Source: Kitasatospora sp. GP82 (GTDB lineage: Bacteria > Actinomycetota > Actinomycetes > Streptomycetales > Streptomycetaceae). From it: 64,000 nt of DNA. Location of the stretch: contig NZ_JARZAJ010000035.1 of NCBI RefSeq assembly GCF_029892105.1, positions 1 through 64,000 of the forward strand, written 5' to 3'. Shown here in pieces: positions 1-7,196 of the stretch (positions within the stretch are counted from its first letter, which is position 1; each line of letters opens with the position of its first letter). Position numbers and translations under genes: made by a program. Below the pieces are notes generated by a model, which worked only from the letters and a program-made list of their open reading frames with translations, was not told the DNA's origin and did not search any database.

Positions 1-1
1 C

Positions 2-88
2 ATCAGCCTCGACGCCCGCCGCCGGGACAGCGCCAAAAGCGCCCTCATCACCCTCGTCGAACACGCCCTCCTCGCCCGCCTGCGATAA
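2..88 (+). CDS. C-terminal end of an unidentified protein (partial)
   Basis: An open frame enters from the left edge and ends at the TAA at 86-88, giving 28 residues that finish in HALLARLR. The stretch is Leu/Ala/Arg-rich and could be the last helix of a regulator such as a TetR-type protein, but 28 residues are too few to assign it. It converges on cimA, with a long hairpin between the two stops. Confidence 0.45.
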   Translation: MSLDARRRDSAKSALITLVEHALLARLR

Positions 89-108
89 CGGCCGCCGAAG
101 GCGCAAAC

Positions 109-212
109 AGGGGCGCGGGGCTCTGTTTGATTAACTGCGTGCGCGGCCAACCATGCACGGTGGTGAGTGGCTGGTCGCGCACGCAGTTGATCGGGCAGAG
201 CCCCGCGCCCCT
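109..212. repeat. Long GC-rich inverted repeat between convergent genes (terminator-like)
   Basis: Two arms of about 41 nt (109-149 and 172-212) pair almost completely. The arm ends read AGGGGCGCGGGGCTCTG and CAGAGCCCCGCGCCCCT. The loop is about 22 nt. It lies just past the cimA stop and past the convergent partial gene, so it probably ends transcription from both sides. A close copy lies at 45310-45412 and a shorter relative at 28780-28852, so this is one member of a dispersed family rather than a unique terminator. Confidence 0.75.
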
Positions 213-233
213 TGGGCGCTGACCGGTGAGCGC

Positions 234-1844
234 TCAGTTCTCGGCTGGGTCGAGTCCCGCGCGGAGCAGGCCGTAGGTGTACGCGTCCTCAAGTGCCCGC
301 CAGGACGCGGCGATCACGTTGTCGGCGACACCGACCGTGGACCAGGTCGAGGTGGCGTCACCGGACTCGATCAGCACCCTGGTCTTCGAGCCGGTGCCGT
401 GCTGCCCCTCCAGGATGCGGACCTTGTAGTCCACAAGCTCCATCCGGGCGAGCTCGGGGTAGATGTGCTCAAGTGCCGTACGCAGCGCCTTGTCCAGCGC
501 GTCGACCGGGCCGTTGCCCTCGCCGGTGGCGATCCGGCGCTCGCCCTTGGCCCAGAGCTTGACGGTGGCCTCGTTGCCCGCCTTCCCGTCCGGCAGCTGC
601 TCGCTGATGGTGCGCCAGGACTCCAGGGTGAAGAAGCGCTCACGGCGGCCCTTCACCTCGTCGCGGAGCAGCAGTTCGAAGGAGGCGTCGGCGGCCTCGT
701 AGGTGTAGCCGAGGTTCTCCTGCTCCTTGACCTTGGCGACCACCCGGCCGACCAGGTCGCGGTCGGCGGAGAGGTCGTAGCCGAGCTCCTTGCCCTTGAG
801 CTCGACGGACGCCCGGCCCGCCATGTCGGAGACCAGCATCCGCATGGTGTTGCCGACCAGTTCGGGGTCGATGTGCTGGTACAGGTCCGGGTCGACCTTG
901 ATCGCGGAGGCGTGCAGTCCGGCCTTGTGGGCGAAGGCGGAGAAGCCGACATAGGGCTGGTGGGTGGAGGGGGTGAGGTTGACGACCTCGGCGATGGCGT
1001 GCGAGATCCGGGTCATCTCGGCCAGTCGGCCCTCGGGCAGGACGCGCAGGCCGTACTTGAGTTCCAGTGCGCCGACGACCGGGAACAGGTTGGCGTTGCC
1101 GACCCGCTCGCCGTAGCCGTTGGCGGTGCACTGGACGTGGGTGGCACCGGCGTCCACGGCGGCCAGGGTGTTGGCGACGGCGCAACCGGTGTCGTCCTGG
1201 GCGTGGATGCCGAGCCGCGCGCCGGTCTCCCGGAGCACATCGGCGACGATCTCGCGGACGCCTGCGGGCAGCATGCCGCCGTTGGTGTCGCAGAGCACGA
1301 CCACGTCGGCCCCGGCCTGGTGCGCGGTGCGGACGACGGCGAGGGCGTACTCGCGGTTGGCCCGGTAGCCGTCGAAGAAGTGCTCGCAGTCGATGAAGAC
1401 CAGGCGGTCCTGGGAGCGCAGGTACTCGACGCTGTCCCTGACCATCTCCAGGTTCTCGTCCAGGGTGGTGCGCAGCGCCAGTTCGACGTGGCGGTCGTGG
1501 GCCTTGGCGACCAGAGTGACCACGGGGGCACCGGACTTGACCAGAGCGGCCAGCTGCGGGTCCTCGGCGGCCTTGCCGCCGGCCCGGCGGGTGGCTCCGA
1601 AGGCGACCAGCCTGGCGTTCCTGAGGTCGAGTTCGGCGGCGGCGCGGGCGAAGAACTCGGTGTCGCGCGGGTTGGCACCCGGCCAGCCGCCCTCGATGAA
1701 GCCGACACCGAACTCGTCCAGGTGCCGGGCGATGGCCAGCTTGTCGGCGACGGTGAGGTTGATGCCCTCGCGCTGGGCACCGTCGCGCAGCGTGGTGTCG
1801 AAGACGTGGAAGCTGTCGTTGGGGCGGCTACTGGCCTCGGTCAT
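234..1844 (-). CDS. cimA: Citramalate synthase / LeuA-family acyltransferase
   Basis: The 536-residue protein belongs to the citramalate synthase branch of the 2-isopropylmalate synthase family. This branch condenses pyruvate with acetyl-CoA to (R)-citramalate, a threonine-independent entry to isoleucine. The N-terminal TIM-barrel signature FDTTLRDGAQREG starts near residue 14 and is followed by the GGWPGANPRD segment typical of this branch. Metal-ligand histidines sit in GIHAQDDTG, and a LeuA-type C-terminal regulatory domain follows after about residue 400. The ATG at 1844 has a purine-rich GGAGAA upstream. A leader peptide and attenuator precede the gene. Substrate choice between citramalate and another 2-oxoacid is inferred from family. 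Confidence 0.88.
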   Translation of the reverse strand: MTEASSRPNDSFHVFDTTLRDGAQREGINLTVADKLAIARHLDEFGVGFIEGGWPGANPRDTEFFARAAAELDLRNARLVAFGATRRAGGKAAEDPQLAALVKSGAPVVTLVAKAHDRHVELALRTTLDENLEMVRDSVEYLRSQDRLVFIDCEHFFDGYRANREYALAVVRTAHQAGADVVVLCDTNGGMLPAGVREIVADVLRETGARLGIHAQDDTGCAVANTLAAVDAGATHVQCTANGYGERVGNANLFPVVGALELKYGLRVLPEGRLAEMTRISHAIAEVVNLTPSTHQPYVGFSAFAHKAGLHASAIKVDPDLYQHIDPELVGNTMRMLVSDMAGRASVELKGKELGYDLSADRDLVGRVVAKVKEQENLGYTYEAADASFELLLRDEVKGRRERFFTLESWRTISEQLPDGKAGNEATVKLWAKGERRIATGEGNGPVDALDKALRTALEHIYPELARMELVDYKVRILEGQHGTGSKTRVLIESGDATSTWSTVGVADNVIAASWRALEDAYTYGLLRAGLDPAEN

Positions 1845-1973
1845 GACCCTGCGTTCTCCGTTTCCGGGAGTACTTCTGTCGTTTTGCCGGATTCTCCGGC
1901 TCCACTGTCCACCATCCCGCGCGCCACCGGTGTCGCAGAGCCCCTCGTGAGGGCCCCGGCCGGTCCGGGAAAC

Positions 1974-2003
1974 AAAAAGACCCCTCGCGGGATGCGAGAG
2001 GTC
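1974..2003 (-). terminator. Intrinsic terminator in the cimA leader (attenuator)
   Basis: On the minus strand GACCTCTCGC pairs with GCGAGGGGTC (10 bp including one G-U) around a 5-nt ATCCC loop and is followed at once by TTTTTG. This is a textbook rho-independent terminator, but it sits about 130 nt upstream of the cimA start and just after a short leader ORF. That placement points to attenuation rather than termination of a preceding gene. Confidence 0.8.
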
Positions 2004-2083
2004 TGCGCGCGGGCCTGGCAGTCACATGGCGCCCAGGGGGCGACACGGTAATCGCTCCACGCAGAGGGGTTACTGCGGAGCGG

Positions 2084-2155
2084 TCACTGCGGACCGGCGC
2101 GCCTGCTGCCAATAATCAGCGAGAGCGAGGACACTCCTGGAGTCTTGCACACCAT
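2084..2155 (-). CDS. cimA leader peptide (branched-chain residue cluster)
   Basis: A 23-codon ORF runs from ATG (2155) to TGA (2084). Its middle reads GVSSLSLIIGS, so V, L, L, I and I fall within eight codons. This is the pattern expected of an attenuation leader that senses charged Ile/Leu/Val tRNA. It ends about 80 nt before the intrinsic terminator. No strong Shine-Dalgarno precedes the ATG; an internal GTG (start MSSLSLIIGS) is an alternative start. The same frame is open far upstream, so the start is uncertain. The function is inferred from composition and position. Confidence 0.55.
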   Translation of the reverse strand: MVCKTPGVSSLSLIIGSRRAGPQ

Positions 2156-2193
2156 CCGGGATCCGGCCCACGCGTCTCGCGATGCGAAACGCC

Positions 2194-2521
2194 TCAGATC
2201 AGCCGGTCGGCCGCCAGGTCGAAGTCGAACGGCTTCGGCAGCGGAAGCGGATCGCCGGCCAGTCCCCGGGTGGTACTGCGGTAGTCGCCGTGCTGGGGGT
2301 CGCTGTGCAGGGTGACCTTGTTCTCCTGGCGATCCACCAGCAGATGGAGCGGGATCCCGGTCAGGGGTCATCCACGACGGCTGCCCGTCGAATGCCCCCT
2401 CCTCCGCGAAGGTACCGTCCGGGATGTACCGGCCCCCTGGCACGATCAGGCCCTTGTTCCCGGCGAAGGTGATGTCCGCCGCACACCGGCGGAAGACCCG
2501 CCGGACAGTGCGGCCGATCGC
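2194..2521 (-). pseudogene. Decayed Uma2-family (DUF820) gene
   Basis: Two fragments in different minus-strand frames resemble a Uma2/DUF820 endonuclease-like protein. The upstream fragment (about 2357-2521) contains GNKGLIVPGG and RYIPDGTFAEEGAF, like the mid part of the family. The downstream fragment (2194 to about 2355) reads IPLHLLVDRQENKVTLHS and ends at LAADRLI, like the C-terminal part. The central portion carrying the usual EVTS-type segment is missing at the junction near 2356, and no start codon is apparent. The reading is a deletion plus frameshift in a gene once about 190 codons long. Family assignment rests on remembered motifs. Confidence 0.6.
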
Positions 2522-2533
2522 GGCTGCCCACGC

Positions 2534-2561
2534 CGGGCGTCCCGCCGGGGCGGGACGCCCG
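2534..2561 (-). terminator. Terminator hairpin downstream of ilvE
   Basis: CGGGCGTCCCG (2534-2544) and CGGGACGCCCG (2551-2561) form a perfect 11-bp stem with a 6-nt loop. It lies 8 nt past the ilvE stop. There is no T-run, as is common for streptomycete terminators. Confidence 0.7.
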
Positions 2562-2569
2562 GTCGCGCA

Positions 2570-3682
2570 TCAGACGATCTTGTGCAGCCAGCCGTGGGTG
2601 TCCGGGGTCTGGCCGCCCTGGAGGGAGAGCAGGGTCTTGCGCAGCTCCATGGTGACCGGTCCCGGCTCGCCCTTGCCGACGGTCCAGTCGGCACGGGCGG
2701 ACTTGACCGAGCCGACGGGGGTGATGACCGCGGCGGTGCCGCAGGCGAAGACCTCGGTGAGGGTGCCGTCGGCGTTGCCCTGCTTCCACTCGTCGGTGGA
2801 GATACGGCGCTCCTCGACGGCGTAGCCGAGGTCGGCGGCCATCCTCAGCAGTGAGTCGCGGGTGATGCCGGGGAGCAGCGCGCCGGAGAGCTCGGGGGTG
2901 ACGATCTTCGCGTCCTTGCCCTCGCCGAAGACGAAGTAGAGGTTCATGCCGCCCATCTCCTCGATCCACCGGTGCTCGGCGGCGTCGAGCCAGACGACCT
3001 GGTCGCAGCCCTTCTCGGCGGCCTGGGCCTGGGCGACCAGCGAGGCGGCGTAGTTGCCGGCGCACTTGGCCGCACCGGTACCACCGGGCGCGGCGCGGAC
3101 GTACTCCTCGGAGAGCCAGACCGAGACGGGCTTGACGCCGCCGGGGAAGTAGGCGCCGGCCGGCGAGGCGATGATCATGAACAGGTACTCGTTGGCCGGG
3201 CGGACGCCCAGGCCGACCTCGGTGGCGAACATGAACGGCCGCAGGTAGAGGCTCTGCTCGGGCTCGCTGGGCACCCACTCCTGGTCCTGCTGGACCAGCA
3301 GCTCGACGGCCTCGACGAAGGTCTCGACGGGCAGCTCGGGCATCGCCAGGCGGCGGGCGGAGGCCTGGAAGCGCTCGGCGTTGGCCGTCGGGCGGAAGGT
3401 GGCGATGGAACCGTCGGGCTGCCGGTACGCCTTGAGGCCCTCGAAGATCGACTGGCCGTAGTGCAGCGTCATGTTGGCCGGGTCGATCTCCAGCGGCGCG
3501 TACGGCGTCAGCTGGGCGTCGTGCCAGCCGCGGCCCTCGGTCCAGCGGATGGTGACCATGTGGTCGGTGAAGACGCGGCCGAAACCGGGACTGGCCAGCC
3601 GGGCCTGCCGCTCCGCATCGGACAGCGGGTGCGCGGAGGGCTTGAGCTCGAACGTGATTGGCGCCTGGGTGGGCGTACTCAT
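2570..3682 (-). CDS. ilvE: Branched-chain amino acid aminotransferase
   Basis: This 370-residue fold-type IV PLP aminotransferase performs the last step of Val, Leu and Ile synthesis, amination of the 2-oxoacids by glutamate. Seen are MTLHYGQSIFEGLKAYR near residues 75-90, the lysine in GAAKCAGNYAASL that should bind PLP, and EMGGMNLYFV in the active-site region. The ATG at 3682 (MSTPTQ) is chosen because GAAGGACA lies upstream; the frame is open a further 39 codons but that part has no family similarity. It follows leuB on the same strand, with a hairpin between them. Confidence 0.96.
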   Translation of the reverse strand: MSTPTQAPITFELKPSAHPLSDAERQARLASPGFGRVFTDHMVTIRWTEGRGWHDAQLTPYAPLEIDPANMTLHYGQSIFEGLKAYRQPDGSIATFRPTANAERFQASARRLAMPELPVETFVEAVELLVQQDQEWVPSEPEQSLYLRPFMFATEVGLGVRPANEYLFMIIASPAGAYFPGGVKPVSVWLSEEYVRAAPGGTGAAKCAGNYAASLVAQAQAAEKGCDQVVWLDAAEHRWIEEMGGMNLYFVFGEGKDAKIVTPELSGALLPGITRDSLLRMAADLGYAVEERRISTDEWKQGNADGTLTEVFACGTAAVITPVGSVKSARADWTVGKGEPGPVTMELRKTLLSLQGGQTPDTHGWLHKIV

Positions 3683-3743
3683 GTCTGTCTGTCCTTCACC
3701 GTGGGGTTGGTCCGGGCCCCGCCACCGATGTTCGAACACATGA

Positions 3744-3787
3744 CGGCACGGCCCACTGTCGATACTCGCATCCAGAGGGCCGTGCCG
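3744..3787 (-). promoter_or_regulatory. Intercistronic hairpin between leuB and ilvE
   Basis: CGGCACGGCCC (3744-3754) and GGGCCGTGCCG (3777-3787) form an 11-bp perfect stem with a 22-nt loop. There is no T-run. It could end or stabilise the leuB transcript, so it is uncertain whether ilvE has its own promoter. Confidence 0.55.
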
Positions 3788-3823
3788 AACAGCTGGCAAG
3801 CTGCTTCGATATGTGCCGGCCCG

Positions 3824-4861
3824 TCAGCCGGATACTCGGGCGACGAGCGCGTCGCCGACCTGGGAGGTGGTCCGGGTGCCGCTGCGCTCGGCCAGGTCGG
3901 CGGCGACCGCGGCCTCGACCTTGGCGGCCTCCGCGGTGAAGCCGAGGTGCTCCAGCAGCATGGCGACCGACAGCACGGTGGCGGTCGGGTCGGCCTTGCC
4001 CTGGCCGGCGATGTCGGGTGCGGAGCCGTGCACCGGCTCGAACATCGACGGGAACTCGCCACTGGGGTTGATGTTGCCGCTCGCGGCCAGGCCGATGCCA
4101 CCGGTGATGGCGGCGGCCAGGTCGGTGAGGATGTCGCCGAAGAGGTTGTCGGTGACGATGACGTCGAAGCGCTCGGGCTGGGTGACGAAGTAGATCGTCG
4201 CCGCGTCGACGTGCAGGTAGTCGGCGGTGACCTCGGGGAACTCCTGGCCGACCTGCTGGAAGATCCGGGTCCACAGGTGGCCGGCGTGGACCAGCACGTT
4301 GTTCTTGTGCACCAGGGTGAGCTTCTTGCGCGGGCGGGCGGCGGCCCGGCGGTACGCGTCGCGCACGACCCGCTCGATGCCGTAGGCGGTGTTGAGGCTG
4401 ACCTCGGTGGCCACCTCGTGCTCGGTGCCGGTGCGCAGGGTGCCGCCGTTGCCGACGTACGGGCCCTCGGTGCCCTCTCGGACGACCACGAAGTCGATCT
4501 CGGGCCGACCCGCCAGCGGGCCCTGGACGCCCGGGAAGAGCTTGCCGGGGCGCAGGTTGATGTGGTGGTCGAAGGCGAACCGCAGCTTCAGCAGCAGGCC
4601 GCGCTCCAGCACACCGGAGGGGACGGAGGGGTCGCCGATGGCACCGAGCAGGATGGCGTCGTGGGTCTTCAGCTCCGCCAGGACGCTGTCCGGCAGGGTC
4701 TCGCCGGTTCGGTGGTAGAGCCGGGAACCAAGGTCGTACTCGGTGGCCTCTACCTTGACGTCGGCCGGAAGGGCGGCGGTCAGTACCTTGAGACCCTCGG
4801 CCACCACTTCCTGGCCGATGCCGTCACCGGGGATCACTGCGAGACGAAGGCTGCGAGACAT
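3824..4861 (-). CDS. leuB: 3-isopropylmalate dehydrogenase
   Basis: A 345-residue NAD-dependent beta-decarboxylating dehydrogenase converts 3-isopropylmalate to 2-oxoisocaproate in leucine synthesis. Characteristic segments are VIPGDGIGQEVV at the N-terminus, REGTEGPYVGNGG, the KNNVL substrate-binding lysine region, DNLFGDILTDLAA and EPVHGSAPDIAGQGKADP. The ATG at 4861 (MSRSLRLAVIPGDG) fits the family start; a much longer frame upstream is antisense to the deacetylase gene and is ignored. It is divergent from the PIG-L gene at 5009. Confidence 0.96.
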   Translation of the reverse strand: MSRSLRLAVIPGDGIGQEVVAEGLKVLTAALPADVKVEATEYDLGSRLYHRTGETLPDSVLAELKTHDAILLGAIGDPSVPSGVLERGLLLKLRFAFDHHINLRPGKLFPGVQGPLAGRPEIDFVVVREGTEGPYVGNGGTLRTGTEHEVATEVSLNTAYGIERVVRDAYRRAAARPRKKLTLVHKNNVLVHAGHLWTRIFQQVGQEFPEVTADYLHVDAATIYFVTQPERFDVIVTDNLFGDILTDLAAAITGGIGLAASGNINPSGEFPSMFEPVHGSAPDIAGQGKADPTATVLSVAMLLEHLGFTAEAAKVEAAVAADLAERSGTRTTSQVGDALVARVSG

Positions 4862-5008
4862 GCCACGGACACTACTCCGCGTCCCAGCTCGTGACACCCC
4901 GGTGTCCACTATTCGGACGAAGCGTGATAGGCACGCAGTTTCGAACGAAGCGGGCGCAACCGGTAATATCCGTCGAGAGTTCATGGTTTCTTCACGGGGG
5001 ATCAACGA

Positions 5009-7093
5009 ATGGCCAACCCCATCAGCAGGCGCCGCGCGCTGTGGCTGACCGGCGGAATCGTGGCACTGCCCGCAGCCGGGTACGGCTTGTGGGAAGCCGT
5101 CCGCCCCGTCTCGTCCGCGACCGGCAGCACCCAGGCGCCACCGGAAACGGTCCAGGCCACCGGTATCGCCGGGAGCTCGGACAAGATGTCCTTCGTCCAT
5201 GTGATCGCACACCCGGACGACAACCTGTACTTCATGAATCCGGACCTCGACCAGTCCGTCGCCACCGGCGCCGCCTGCGTCACGGTCTGCCTCACCGACG
5301 GCGAGTCGGACGGCCGCAATGTGCTGTACAGCGAGGCGGGCCGCAAGCACGTCCCCTCCGACCGCGCGGACTACACCAGGGCGAGGATCAACGGGCTGGC
5401 CGCCTCCTACGCCGTGATGGCCACCGGCGACGAGAAGAGCCCCTGGGACATCCAGCTGGTCAGCTACCACCAGGGGCTGGCCGTGGAGCAGCACACGCTG
5501 CGGGCCGCGCCCCATGTGCAGCTGATATTCCCGGGGATCGTGGAGGCCCGCGCGGTGAGCATCCCGCGCAAGGACAGCCTGCGCGGCCTGTGGCTGGGCG
5601 AGGAGCAGCGGATATCCACCCTGCCGCCCGCCCGCAGCAAGCTCCCCGCCGGTGCGACGTACACCCGTGACCAGGTCATAGACACGCTGGTGGCCGTTCT
5701 CGACCACTACCGCCCCACCGTGGTGCGCACCCTCGACCCCAACCCGGACCACGCCACGAAGGCTCCGCCCAAGGGTCAGGGCCTGCTCTACTTCGACCAC
5801 CAGGACCACACCTACTCCGCCTACTTCACCCAGGCGGCGCTCGCCAAGCACTGGGGCGACGGCAAGGCCAGGCCGGCCACGGTGGAGAGCTACCTCGGCT
5901 ACGTCAACGCCGAGCTGCCGCCCAACCTCGACCAGCCGACCGTGGAGCGCAAGGCGAAGCTGATCGACACCTACGGCTGGGCCGACAACCGCAACTGCGG
6001 CGACCCCGCCGGCTGCGGCGACCGCAAGGTCGGCGGGGGCGCGATGCGCAACGGCTGGGCGCAGAGCACCCGCTACCGCGCCCCCGGCAGCGGCCAGTGG
6101 CTCCAGCAGACCTCGGACGGCAGGCTCGCGGCCTTCGCCCTGCTGAACGGCGCCGCCGCGTGCTGGGTCGAGGACGCCAAGGGCTGGCACGGCCCGCAGA
6201 AGATCGCGGGCGACGGCCTGGAGGGCCAGCTGCAGGTGATCCGCCAGTCCGACGGCCGACTGCGGCTGTTCGGCGTGCGCACGGTGCTCGGCTTCACGGA
6301 GAACGACCACCGCAGGGAGATCGTCAGCTGCCTCCAGAACCCGGGTGCCCCCGGCGCGCCGCTGACCTTCGGCGCCTGGCAGAGCCTCGGCGCACCGGAC
6401 GGCAATGACGCGGTGAAGTCGATGGAGTTCGGCTACCCGGTCGCGCTGGCCCTCCCGGGCGGCGGCATCCAGATCTTCGCCCGTACCTTCGACGGCACCG
6501 TCGCCGTACGCACGCTGGAGGGCGGCTGGAACGCCCTGCCGCTCCCGCCCGGGGTCGGCAAGGGAGTCCTGGACGGTCTCGGCGCGGTGCTCGACGCGAG
6601 CGGCCTGACCCAGGTGTTCGCCGGTGGCAAGAGCGTCGCGCAGTGGTGCTCCGACACCCCCGGCGGGCCGCTGCGCCCGGCCGCGCCGACCGGGCTGCCC
6701 ACCCCGTCCGGGCCGATCAGCGCCCTGCTCACCAAGGACGGCGCGCTGCGGCTGTACTACCGCGAGCCCAAGTCGGCCAAGGTGCTGACCGCCGAACGCC
6801 AGCCCGGCGCCGACAGCTGGAAGATCACCGCCGAGTCCACCCCGCCGGGCGGCTTCGGCCGGGTCTCGGCCACCGCGGACACCCTGGCCGTCCGGGATGC
6901 CAAGGGCCGGGTGGCCCTCAGCACGGGCAACGACTGGCAGCACGCCGGGCCGCTGCTCGCCCACACCCCCTCGGTCGCCACCGACAGGGACGGCCTTACC
7001 GTGGCCGTAGCCCTCGGCTGCGACGGTCTGCTCTACGCGGCCCGCCGCGCGGCCGGCGACGGGCCCTTCGGCGCATGGACCGGTGTGTCCTGA
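5009..7093 (+). CDS. Exported PIG-L (LmbE-like) family deacetylase with C-terminal propeller-like region
   Basis: The 694-residue protein begins with a Tat-like signal (SRRRALWLTGG then a hydrophobic stretch), so it is probably exported or membrane-tethered. Residues 62-71 read FVHVIAHPDD, the zinc-binding AHPDD motif of PIG-L/LmbE de-N-acetylases; a second zinc-ligand region includes DPNPDHAT and DHQDHTYSA. The catalytic domain covers about residues 60-340. The rest consists of repeating W/G/D-rich units resembling a beta-propeller or sugar-binding domain. It precedes the YfhO-GT2-GtrA set in the same direction, so a role in removing acetyl groups from a surface glycan is plausible but inferred. 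The substrate is unknown. Confidence 0.85.
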   Translation: MANPISRRRALWLTGGIVALPAAGYGLWEAVRPVSSATGSTQAPPETVQATGIAGSSDKMSFVHVIAHPDDNLYFMNPDLDQSVATGAACVTVCLTDGESDGRNVLYSEAGRKHVPSDRADYTRARINGLAASYAVMATGDEKSPWDIQLVSYHQGLAVEQHTLRAAPHVQLIFPGIVEARAVSIPRKDSLRGLWLGEEQRISTLPPARSKLPAGATYTRDQVIDTLVAVLDHYRPTVVRTLDPNPDHATKAPPKGQGLLYFDHQDHTYSAYFTQAALAKHWGDGKARPATVESYLGYVNAELPPNLDQPTVERKAKLIDTYGWADNRNCGDPAGCGDRKVGGGAMRNGWAQSTRYRAPGSGQWLQQTSDGRLAAFALLNGAAACWVEDAKGWHGPQKIAGDGLEGQLQVIRQSDGRLRLFGVRTVLGFTENDHRREIVSCLQNPGAPGAPLTFGAWQSLGAPDGNDAVKSMEFGYPVALALPGGGIQIFARTFDGTVAVRTLEGGWNALPLPPGVGKGVLDGLGAVLDASGLTQVFAGGKSVAQWCSDTPGGPLRPAAPTGLPTPSGPISALLTKDGALRLYYREPKSAKVLTAERQPGADSWKITAESTPPGGFGRVSATADTLAVRDAKGRVALSTGNDWQHAGPLLAHTPSVATDRDGLTVAVALGCDGLLYAARRAAGDGPFGAWTGVS

Positions 7094-7115
7094 GACCCTC
7101 CGGCAATCGGGGGTC
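7094..7115 (+). repeat. Short hairpin related to the MITE-like terminal repeat at 32.6 kb
   Basis: Directly after the deacetylase stop the sequence GACCCTCCGGCAATCGGGGG matches the terminal inverted repeat of the element at 32637-32796 with one change (CAATT to CAATC). Its ends (GACCC and GGGTC) can pair as a weak terminator. Confidence 0.45.
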
Positions 7116-7196
7116 CTAGGGCCCGGGTCCGCCGACCCCGAGCCACATATGCTCAGCCAGATCGAGACGACCCGCACCAGGTAGGAGCAGCACCCC

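Noticed and set aside
153..2051. Long plus-strand frame antisense to cimA
   Set aside because: Low-complexity Gly/Val/Asp-rich translation typical of the opposite strand of a high-GC gene; cimA motifs are clear on the minus strand.
4862..7177. Upstream extension of leuB by several hundred codons
   Set aside because: The added part is the complement of the PIG-L gene; the family start MSRSLRLAVIPGDG is at 4861.
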